Below, in pieces: positions 8,294 to 13,567 of a stretch of 15,844 bases of DNA (position 1 is the stretch's first letter; the number at the start of each line of letters is the position of its first letter). A program made the translations under genes and the position numbers. The notes below the pieces were generated by a model. That model saw only the letters and a program-made list of their open reading frames with translations. It was not told the DNA's origin and did no database searches. Source of the stretch: an uncultured Bacteroidota bacterium (GTDB lineage: Bacteria > Bacteroidota > Bacteroidia > 2-12-FULL-35-15); contig CAIRRW010000451.1 in NCBI GenBank assembly GCA_903881065.1, positions 1 to 15,844 of the forward strand, given 5' to 3'.

Positions 8294-9196
8294 TTAATAA
8301 CCAAGCATAACTGCAATTTGAACCACCGGCAAATATATAAATGAACCGAACATTAATTTCCTGGCAGCTTCAATTGTACATTCCTTATATAAAGTGTATG
8401 CTTGATAAGTAAAAAATATGCCACAAATTAATATGATTATTGCTGAGATAAAACCTGACATGTGAAACATAACTGGGAATAAACTTATAGGTAAAAGGAA
8501 TAAGGTATAAACCAAAATTTGAAAGGCACTGCTTTTATCACGGCCGCCTAAGGAAGGCAGCATTTGAAATCCTGCCTTTTTATAATCATCATCAAGTACC
8601 CATGCTATTGCCCAGAAATGAGGAAATTGCCACATAAACTGTACTGCAAATAATATCCATGCCTGGAAGGTTATTTCTCCGAAACCTGATGTAGATGCTA
8701 CGTAGCCTAACAAGGGCGGGATAGCACCAGGGATGGCACCCACAAAAACTGCAAATGGGGTTATTCTTTTTAATGGCGTATAAACAAGTGTATATAAAAT
8801 CAAGGCTGTTAATCCAAGTATTCCACTCATTGGATTCATAAATATCCAAAGGATGCTAATACCTGTAATTCCCATTGTCAATGCTAAAATGAATGATTCA
8901 ATAATAGTCATTCGTTCCTGAGGTAATGGGCGCATATGAGTGCGGTGCATTAATTTATCAAGGTTTCGTTCGATAATCTGATTGAACCCGTTGGAAGAAC
9001 CGGTAACTAAAAATCCTCCCAGTACAAGTAGTAACATTTTATTCCAGTTTACCTGATGGGAGCCGATTACAAAGCTGAATGCTGCTGAAAGTACAACCAA
9101 AGCCGCTAATCGAAGTTTCAAAAATTGCGCATAATCACGAACCTTGCTTGGGTTAGCAATCTGTTTTTCAGTTGTATTTATTTCCTCGGTACGCAA
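8294..9196 (-). CDS. ctaB: Protohaem IX farnesyltransferase (haem o synthase)
   Basis: CtaB/CyoE adds a farnesyl group to haem b to make haem o, the precursor of haem a for the oxidase. The 300-residue UbiA-superfamily membrane protein has the first prenyl-diphosphate/metal motif as NQIIERNLDKLMHRTHMRPLP and the second as DDDYKKAGFQMLP. PFAVFVGAIPGAIPPLLGY and WQFPHFWAIAW are typical of haem o synthases rather than of UbiA itself. The only start available is TTG at 9196: an in-frame stop lies 15 bases upstream, and no ATG occurs before the first helix. It is the first gene of the ctaB-cox3-cox3-cox4 operon and diverges from the gene at 9367. Confidence 0.96.
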   Translation of the reverse strand: MRTEEINTTEKQIANPSKVRDYAQFLKLRLAALVVLSAAFSFVIGSHQVNWNKMLLLVLGGFLVTGSSNGFNQIIERNLDKLMHRTHMRPLPQERMTIIESFILALTMGITGISILWIFMNPMSGILGLTALILYTLVYTPLKRITPFAVFVGAIPGAIPPLLGYVASTSGFGEITFQAWILFAVQFMWQFPHFWAIAWVLDDDYKKAGFQMLPSLGGRDKSSAFQILVYTLFLLPISLFPVMFHMSGFISAIIILICGIFFTYQAYTLYKECTIEAARKLMFGSFIYLPVVQIAVMLGY

Positions 9197-9249
9197 CTTA
9201 TTGTTGTTTGCTTATATATTGATTTGATGGCTTTTGAAAGCGGGTGCAA

Positions 9250-9284
9250 TTTTACCAATAATTCTCCTAATGGAGAAGGTAAAA
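9250..9284. repeat. Nested inverted repeat between ctaB and the gene at 9367
   Basis: The outer arms TTTTACC (9250-9256) and GGTAAAA (9278-9284) enclose the inner arms TTCTCC (9262-9267) and GGAGAA (9272-9277) with a TAAT loop. A 5-base bulge sits on one side. It lies 54-88 bases upstream of the ctaB start, overlapping a weak -7-like TAAAATTG on the minus strand (9247-9254). It could be an operator or part of the ctaB leader. Confidence 0.4.
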
Positions 9285-9354
9285 AGTAAATTAAAAATAT
9301 TTATCGTGCAAAGAGCAAACCCGCATTCATTATCTCAGAATCAGTAATGTTTTC

Positions 9355-9362
9355 TACCTTTG
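9355..9362 (+). promoter_or_regulatory. -7 box abutting the start codon at 9367
   Basis: TACCTTTG is a perfect TAnnTTTG match only 4 bases before the ATG at 9367. With the usual distance from box to transcription start, the RNA would begin at or within a few bases of the ATG. No good TTTG is seen at -33. Confidence 0.6.
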
Positions 9363-9366
9363 CCAA

Positions 9367-9711
9367 ATGGAATCGGAATTGGAAAATAAGTTTGAGAAAG
9401 TTTTAAAAGTAATGTCAAATCAGTTTGGAAATGACTTGGATTTACAGGCATTATTATTTCTGATTGGGGTTCAGGAATTAGGGAAAGGGAAAATCACTCT
9501 TTCTAAAAACGAGAAAGTAGATGTGATGCACATTGCCACTTGCACGTTACTTGCTCCTTATGGTTATTATGAGTTTGAAGGATTGGATAAAGACGGTTGG
9601 CCGCACTGGAAAGTAAGTGAAAAACTCCCTCCTTTAAAACCTGCACAACAACAGGATATTATGAAACAGGCAATAGTTGATTACTTCGAGAGTAACGAAT
9701 TATTAAAATAA
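9367..9711 (+). CDS. Small conserved-looking protein of unknown function
   Basis: The 114-residue soluble protein has no signal peptide or membrane segment. It is mostly helical and acidic to neutral, with a central block LDLQALLFLIGVQELGKG (about 24-41), then VDVMHIATCTLLAPYGYYEFEGLDKDGWPHW (about 53-83). The density of His, Cys, Tyr, Trp and Gly in the second block looks like a conserved core, and I have the impression of similar unnamed proteins in other Bacteroidota, but I cannot assign a function. The ATG is supported by a promoter box just upstream; the alternative Met at residue 16 would cut the helix before the core. It diverges from the ctaB operon, which makes a respiratory link possible but unproven, and converges on the lipoprotein gene 14 bp away. 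Confidence 0.8.
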   Translation: MESELENKFEKVLKVMSNQFGNDLDLQALLFLIGVQELGKGKITLSKNEKVDVMHIATCTLLAPYGYYEFEGLDKDGWPHWKVSEKLPPLKPAQQQDIMKQAIVDYFESNELLK

Positions 9712-9725
9712 AACTGTGGGAATTA

Positions 9726-10088
9726 TTATTGGATTTTTACAGTTAACCAGGCTTCTTTTCCGGCCTCATCCATATTAACTAATCCTTTTCCATACCAAGT
9801 AGGAGGGTAAATAGATTTTGTTGCAGTAACATTATAAATCGCCGGCAAATCAATATCAAAAACAACATTTCCGGAGCCATCAGTAGTGCCTGTAAATGTT
9901 TTTTGTCCGCCTACATTATTTGCATCCAATACTACTTTAGCTCCCACCACTTTATGATTTCCTGTATCGTTCACAGTAATATAAGCATGGCAAGTAGTGT
10001 TCTTTTTGCAAGAAGGCAATATTGAAGTGGCTAAAATAAAAAGTACGAAACAACCAATTGCAGAAAATTTAAGGACTACTGATTTCAT
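9726..10088 (-). CDS. Small lipoprotein with a transthyretin/Ig-like fold candidate
   Basis: The 120-residue protein has a lipoprotein signal peptide: MKSVVLKF, a hydrophobic core, and a lipobox LPSC with the acylated Cys at residue 27. The residues after Cys are KKN, a common pattern in Bacteroidota lipoproteins; I see no acidic surface-export signal next to the Cys. The mature part (HAYITVNDTGNHKVVGAKVVLDA, split by a turn, then TTDGSGNVVFDIDLPAIYNVTATK) has the alternating strand pattern of a carboxypeptidase-regulatory/transthyretin-like domain, in which small beta-sandwiches often serve adhesion or scaffolding. The fold is inferred from this pattern. It is probably its own transcription unit, divergent from the cyclophilin gene. 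Confidence 0.82.
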   Translation of the reverse strand: MKSVVLKFSAIGCFVLFILATSILPSCKKNTTCHAYITVNDTGNHKVVGAKVVLDANNVGGQKTFTGTTDGSGNVVFDIDLPAIYNVTATKSIYPPTWYGKGLVNMDEAGKEAWLTVKIQ

Positions 10089-10127
10089 TGTATTATATTT
10101 TATGGATAGAATATTTTTTATTCTTTT

Positions 10128-10137
10128 GAGTTAACTC
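10128..10137. promoter_or_regulatory. 10-bp palindrome between divergent genes
   Basis: GAGTTAACTC is a perfect palindrome about midway between the divergent lipoprotein and cyclophilin genes. It lies just before the weak -7 box at 10143. It could be an operator, but a 10-bp palindrome can also occur by chance. Confidence 0.25.
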
Positions 10138-10142
10138 TTTTA

Positions 10143-10150
10143 TATCTTTA
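10143..10150 (+). promoter_or_regulatory. Possible -7 box for the cyclophilin-pheS operon
   Basis: TATCTTTA matches seven of eight positions of TAnnTTTG, 26 bases before the ATG at 10177. A TTTTG lies upstream at 10124-10128, but the gap of 14 bases is too short for a normal -33 element. Confidence 0.4.
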
Positions 10151-10176
10151 CAGACAACAAATCTAATGAATTTTTT

Positions 10177-11022
10177 ATGAACCGTACAAAATATTTTCTT
10201 GCTGTATTAATTCTTCCAATAGCACTTCTATTATTCACGTCGTGGAATCCATTGAATGATGGCGGTTCGGGACAGATAAAAGTAATGATACTTACTGATT
10301 ACGGAATGATTAGATTGAGGCTTTATAATGAAACGCCTAAACATCGAGATAATTTTGTAAAGTTGATCAGGGCACATTATTATGACAGTTTGCTTTTTCA
10401 TAGGGTGATTGAAAATTTTATGATTCAAGCCGGAGACCCTGATTCAAAAAGAGCATCATCGGATTCGGTGCTTGGCAACGGAGGTCCTGATTATACAATT
10501 CCCGCCGAATTCAATCCTAAATTGTTTCATAAAAAAGGAGTGATTGCTGCTGCACGGGAAAGTGATTTGGATAATCCTTCACAGGCTTCGTCGGGCTCTC
10601 AGTTTTATATTGTGCAGGGCAGAGTGTTTACTGATTCGGTATTGAAAAAGCAGGCATTACGGATTACTAAGATGAAGTTGTTTAATGAAATTATAAATCG
10701 ACAGGAAAATAAATCGTTGCTCGAATTATATAAAAGAGTTGCGAAGGCAGATAATCCAGATAGTGTAAAATATGTGAATGATATTATTGACAAACAACTG
10801 GCGATTGAATTACCTAAATATCCTGTTTATACTTTTACGGAAGAACAACGAAAAGCATATACTACTATTGGAGGAACGCCGCATCTGGATGGAAGCTATA
10901 CAGTGTTCGGAGAAATATATGATGGGTTTGAAGTGCTTGATGATATGGCAAAACAGCCGGTGGGCAGAAATAACAGACCACTAAAAGACATCCGTATTAT
11001 TAGTATCTCAATTATTCCTTAA
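10177..11022 (+). CDS. Exported cyclophilin-type peptidyl-prolyl isomerase
   Basis: Cyclophilins speed cis-trans isomerisation of X-Pro bonds during folding. This 281-residue protein starts with a hydrophobic signal or anchor (residues 5-22, no lipobox Cys), so it acts in the periplasm or on the membrane. The cyclophilin core shows FHRVIENFMIQAGDP (74-88, catalytic Arg at 76), GSQFYIVQG (140-148) and LDGSYTVFGEI (237-247). Between the second and third of these lies a charged, helical insert of about 80 residues (about 149-231) that is absent from a minimal cyclophilin of about 165 residues and probably folds as a lid or partner site. pheS starts 23 bp downstream on the same strand, so an operon is likely although the functions are unrelated. 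Confidence 0.94.
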   Translation: MNRTKYFLAVLILPIALLLFTSWNPLNDGGSGQIKVMILTDYGMIRLRLYNETPKHRDNFVKLIRAHYYDSLLFHRVIENFMIQAGDPDSKRASSDSVLGNGGPDYTIPAEFNPKLFHKKGVIAAARESDLDNPSQASSGSQFYIVQGRVFTDSVLKKQALRITKMKLFNEIINRQENKSLLELYKRVAKADNPDSVKYVNDIIDKQLAIELPKYPVYTFTEEQRKAYTTIGGTPHLDGSYTVFGEIYDGFEVLDDMAKQPVGRNNRPLKDIRIISISIIP

Positions 11023-11045
11023 CTTCGCTGCGCAATAAAAAGAAA

Positions 11046-12068
11046 ATGAAAGACAGGATAGAAAATTTATTAAACGAAATTGAGGCTTTTACCGCTTCTG
11101 GCAAGGAGCAGGTGGAGGAATTTCGGATTAAGATATTAAGTAAAAAAGGAAAAATTACTGAACTGTTTGATGATTTTAAAACGGTGGCTCCCGAACTCCG
11201 CAAGGAAATTGGTCAACAATTAAATGAACTGAAAAATAAGGCGCAGGATAAAATCAATATTCTGAAGGAGAAATTTGAAGGCGGAGATGCTTCTCAAAAT
11301 AAAGATATTGATTTGACATTGCCCGGCGAAATGATGCCCCTTGGCTCTCGCCATCCCTTGTCGATAGTAAGAAATCAGATAGTTGATATTTTCGGACGTA
11401 TTGGTTTTACAGTTTCCGAAGGACCGGAAATAGAAGACGACTGGCATAATTTTACTGCCTTGAATACGCCACACGACCACCCTGCGCGCGATATGCAGGA
11501 TACTTTTTACATCAGCGAAAACCCGGATATTGTTTTACGTACGCAAACTTCATCGGTGCAGGTACATATAATGGAAGGCAGCAAACCGCCTATCCGAACC
11601 ATTTCTCCGGGACGTGTATATCGTAACGAAGCTATTTCGGCTCGTGCTCACTGCCAGTTTCATCAGGTGGAAGGATTATATATTGATAAGAAAGTTTCGT
11701 TTGCCGATTTAAAACAAACGCTTTTATATTTCTCGAAAGAGATGTTTGGTGAGGAAACAAAAATCCGTTTACGTCCTTCCTTTTTTCCGTTTACGGAGAT
11801 AAGTGCCGAAATGGATATTTCCTGTCCGTTTTGTGCTGGAAAAGGGTGCAACATTTGCAAAGGAGCAGGCTGGGTAGAGATTTTGGGATGCGGAATGGTG
11901 GACCCTGCTGTCCTCGAAAATTGTAAAATTGACAATACTCAATATTCCGGATTTGCTTTCGGAATGGGCATCGAACGGATTACGATGCTTAAATATCAGA
12001 TAAATGATTTGCGATTATTTTTTGAAAACGATGTGCGTTTTTTGAAACAGTTTAAATCGGTAATATAA
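11046..12068 (+). CDS. pheS: Phenylalanine--tRNA ligase alpha subunit
   Basis: PheS is the catalytic subunit of the (alpha-beta)2 enzyme that charges tRNA-Phe. The 340 residues include the N-terminal coiled-coil tRNA-binding arm (1-80), motif 1 around HPLSIVRNQIVDIF (103-116), motif 2 GRVYRNEAISARAHCQFHQVEG (189-210, broken here at the core) and motif 3 GFAFGMGIERITML (302-315). The Ala in GFAFG that sets Phe specificity is present. An insert before motif 3 carries C260-x2-C263-x4-C268-x2-C271, a zinc-knuckle-like cluster of the form CxxCxGxGCxxC that E. coli PheS lacks; I believe it is usual in Bacteroidota. The pheT partner is not next to it. The gene sits between a cyclophilin and a TPR gene, 33 bp from the latter. 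Confidence 0.97.
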   Translation: MKDRIENLLNEIEAFTASGKEQVEEFRIKILSKKGKITELFDDFKTVAPELRKEIGQQLNELKNKAQDKINILKEKFEGGDASQNKDIDLTLPGEMMPLGSRHPLSIVRNQIVDIFGRIGFTVSEGPEIEDDWHNFTALNTPHDHPARDMQDTFYISENPDIVLRTQTSSVQVHIMEGSKPPIRTISPGRVYRNEAISARAHCQFHQVEGLYIDKKVSFADLKQTLLYFSKEMFGEETKIRLRPSFFPFTEISAEMDISCPFCAGKGCNICKGAGWVEILGCGMVDPAVLENCKIDNTQYSGFAFGMGIERITMLKYQINDLRLFFENDVRFLKQFKSVI

Positions 12069-12101
12069 CCAACCAACAACTAATTAATTAACACTCCTAA
12101 C

Positions 12102-12407
12102 ATGAAAAACCAACTACTTGAATTACTGAAAAAGGAACCTGATGATTCGTTTCTCAATTATGCACTTGCCTTGGAATATGCGAAAGCAAACGACGTATTA
12201 ATTGCCATTGAGCTTATTGAAAAAGTAATATCCAAAGATGAAAATTATCTTGGCGCGTATTACCAGCTAGGTAAATATTACGAGAATATAAGTGCTACAG
12301 AAAAGGCGATAGTTACTTATAAAAAGGGCATTGTAATTGCAAAAAAATTACTTAACCGAAAAACAGAAGGCGAATTAAGGCAGGCGCTTTTGCTGCTGGA
12401 GCAGTAG
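12102..12407 (+). CDS. Small TPR-repeat protein
   Basis: The 101-residue soluble protein consists of about two and a half tetratricopeptide repeats. NYALALEYAKANDVLIAIEL (about 19-38) and AYYQLGKYYENISATEKAIV (about 52-71) are successive TPR helices with the expected Ala, Gly and Tyr positions, followed by a capping helix (AKKLLNRKTEGELRQALLLL). TPRs bind protein partners; no catalytic motif is present and the partner is unknown. It is 33 bp behind pheS and directly before a strong terminator, so it is the last gene of the cyclophilin-pheS transcription unit. Confidence 0.88.
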   Translation: MKNQLLELLKKEPDDSFLNYALALEYAKANDVLIAIELIEKVISKDENYLGAYYQLGKYYENISATEKAIVTYKKGIVIAKKLLNRKTEGELRQALLLLEQ

Positions 12408-12423
12408 GAGAGAGGCTAAAAAT

Positions 12424-12456
12424 AAAAAAGTCCCGAAGCGATTCGGGACTTTTTTT
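12424..12456 (+). terminator. Rho-independent terminator after the pheS operon
   Basis: A 9-bp perfect stem (AGTCCCGAA with TTCGGGACT) is closed by a GCGA loop of the stable GNRA type and followed by seven T residues. A matching A-run precedes it, so it may work on both strands. It lies 17 bases after the TPR gene. Confidence 0.97.
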
Positions 12457-12464
12457 GTTATTGG

Positions 12465-12833
12465 TTGGTTTTAGTTGAAAAATCGGGCTTCCAATTTGTA
12501 CAAAACAAGGAGGAGTTTTTGAATAACTCCTCCGACTTATTGAATAACTCCTACCAGTTTTTGGAAAACTCCTCCGAGTTTTTGAAAAACTGCCCCGACT
12601 TTTCGGAAAACTCCTACCAGTTTTTGAATAACTCAACTGAGTTTTCGGAAAACTCAACCGAGTTATTGGAAAACTCAACCGAGTTATTCAATAAGTCAAC
12701 CGAGTTTTTGGGCAGGTATTTCTCCTTAATAAAAGCTATTTTGTATATTGGCATTGCATCACAGCTGTTTTTGCCAAAAAGTGGAGGTGAACAAAAGTTG
12801 GATTTTGAAGCCCTTGAAACCGGAAATGAGTAA
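12465..12833 (+). CDS. Doubtful open frame built on a 7-residue tandem repeat
   Basis: The frame of 122 codons has only non-ATG starts (TTG at 12465 right after the terminator, or TTG at 12519 behind a good AAGGAGG at 12507-12513) and no ATG anywhere. Residues 17-80 are a 7-residue repeat of the form EFLxNSS/T, written by nine 21-bp DNA units. A non-repeated tail follows, with a hydrophobic stretch ILYIGIASQLFL and an acidic end. For a real gene: all units stay open here, while a comparable EFSxNS frame on the other strand is stopped twice by TAG. Against it: no ATG, no promoter seen, and repeats whose length is a multiple of three stay open easily. It may be a degenerate gene or a non-coding array. 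Confidence 0.3.
   Translation: MVLVEKSGFQFVQNKEEFLNNSSDLLNNSYQFLENSSEFLKNCPDFSENSYQFLNNSTEFSENSTELLENSTELFNKSTEFLGRYFSLIKAILYIGIASQLFLPKSGGEQKLDFEALETGNE
12513..12710. repeat. Tandem array of 21-bp near-palindromic units
   Basis: Nine contiguous 21-bp units (12513-12701) plus nine bases of a tenth follow the pattern GAGTTTTTGGAAAACTC plus four bases. Within a unit the arms GAGTTTT and AAAACTC are complementary; unit 12639-12659 holds GAGTTTTC-G-GAAAACTC, a perfect 8-1-8 hairpin. The junctions also pair (ACTC-AACC-GAGT), so many alternative hairpins or a cruciform are possible. Units diverge mainly at the arm ends and in the last three bases. There are no unique spacers, which excludes CRISPR. 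Confidence 0.93.
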
Positions 12834-12838
12834 ATTTG
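12831..12838 (+). promoter_or_regulatory. Likely -7 box for the gene at 12877
   Basis: TAAATTTG fits TAnnTTTG exactly, with a TTTG at 12804-12807 (gap of 23, slightly long). Transcription would start near 12842, giving a leader of about 35 nt that contains the palindrome at 12848-12865. The box overlaps the stop codon of the doubtful frame before it. Confidence 0.55.
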
Positions 12839-12847
12839 CTATTATTT

Positions 12848-12865
12848 ACTCTTATATATAAGAGT
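12848..12865. promoter_or_regulatory. Perfect 18-bp palindrome in the leader of the gene at 12877
   Basis: ACTCTTATATATAAGAGT is its own reverse complement over all 18 bases, 11 bases before the ATG. With the -7 box at 12831 it lies just downstream of the transcription start, a classic place for a repressor site. It could also fold as an RNA hairpin near the ribosome-binding region. Confidence 0.6.
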
Positions 12866-12876
12866 GAATTATTGAA

Positions 12877-13344
12877 ATGAAAAATCTGGTAGTAATAGTT
12901 TTAATATCTGTTGTTTTAACTTTCGCTAGTTTTATTAAACCTCAATCCACCCCTGATATTATTCAGATAGAATTCGCAGATATTAGTATAAAATGCGAGC
13001 AGTATAAACAAAAAAATTATATTATTAATACTAATGAAGAATATAAAGAGATATTATCTGCGCGTTCACCACACCCTGTTTGTGGAACATATTCTTTGCC
13101 AATAATAAATTTTAGTAAATATACACTTTTGGGGATGCATGTTGGTTCAGGTGGTTGTAATGTTATCGAAGGGGAACATTTTATAACAAAGAACGTAAAA
13201 ACAGATTCAATAGAATTTAATATGAATATCGCCAAACAAGGTTCATGTAAAATGTTGTTTATTTTTACAGCATGGTGTTTAATCCCTAAAGTGGAAGATA
13301 CGAGCAAAATCAATTTTAAAGTTAATAGTACTTATAAAGAATAG
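12877..13344 (+). CDS. Exported Cys-rich protein of unknown function
   Basis: The 155-residue protein starts with a clear signal peptide or membrane anchor (MKNLVVIVLISVVLTFASF); there is no lipobox Cys. The mature part has five Cys (40, 69, 94, 124, 134), an odd number that still allows two disulfides in the periplasm. The run NTNEEYKEILS, then LPIINFSKYTLLGMHVGSGGCN, recalls the PrcB-C/protease-complex-subunit fold (a query residue cluster, then 'IDFSKY..v.v..G...GGY'). That resemblance is weak and I do not assign a function. It has its own promoter and palindrome upstream and is followed by a 223-bp gap before glnN. Confidence 0.75.
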   Translation: MKNLVVIVLISVVLTFASFIKPQSTPDIIQIEFADISIKCEQYKQKNYIINTNEEYKEILSARSPHPVCGTYSLPIINFSKYTLLGMHVGSGGCNVIEGEHFITKNVKTDSIEFNMNIAKQGSCKMLFIFTAWCLIPKVEDTSKINFKVNSTYKE

Positions 13345-13387
13345 AAATATAGCTCGGTTTTTAAGACCTTGAAGGGTTTTTCATTTC

Positions 13388-13499
13388 TACCCCCTGTTTT
13401 TCGCCATCCTTTCCATAAATAATTAATATTTCATAAATAAATATCAAAAAATAGGGGGTGTTAATAAAAAAAGGTACTCTATTTTGACTTCACCCCCTA
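13388..13499. promoter_or_regulatory. Three ACCCCCT motifs around the glnN promoter
   Basis: TACCCCCTG (13388-13396), TAGGGGGTG (13452-13460, inverted) and CACCCCCTA (13491-13499) share the core ACCCCCT. The last two form a perfect 9-bp inverted repeat with a 30-base spacer. The third copy lies between the -33 and -7 elements of glnN. These C-runs stand out in otherwise AT-rich DNA. Two copies of CATAAATAA (13414-13422 and 13432-13440) lie between the first and second motif. The layout suggests operator sites for a nitrogen-responsive regulator; no known binding consensus is claimed. Confidence 0.6.
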
Positions 13500-13515
13500 A
13501 AAAAGTATACATTTG
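13483..13515 (+). promoter_or_regulatory. glnN promoter (-33 and -7)
   Basis: TTTG at 13483-13486 and TACATTTG at 13508-13515 are separated by 21 bases, the arrangement of the Bacteroidota primary sigma factor. This is the best promoter in the window. Transcription should start near 13519, leaving a leader of about 48 nt. Confidence 0.85.
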
Positions 13516-13567
13516 TGTCCGAAAAAAGAAAATATTCACTAATCATTAATAAATAATCAATAAAAAA

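Noticed and set aside
12352..12678. Minus-strand open frame with an S-F-P-K-T-x-R repeat
   Set aside because: It starts on TTG, runs through a strong terminator and into the TPR gene, and is explained by repeat units whose length is a multiple of three.
12513..12710. CRISPR array
   Set aside because: The 21-bp units are directly adjacent without unique spacers, are imperfect, and there are no cas genes.
13360..13382. Weak hairpin AAGACC/GGTTTT after the gene at 12877
   Set aside because: The stem is six pairs with a G-T wobble and uses the T-run itself; too weak to call a terminator.
13452..13499. Terminator for the gene at 12877 formed by the TAGGGGGTG/CACCCCCTA pair
   Set aside because: The right arm lies between the -33 and -7 elements of glnN, the loop is 30 bases and a T-run is missing, so operator sites are the better reading.
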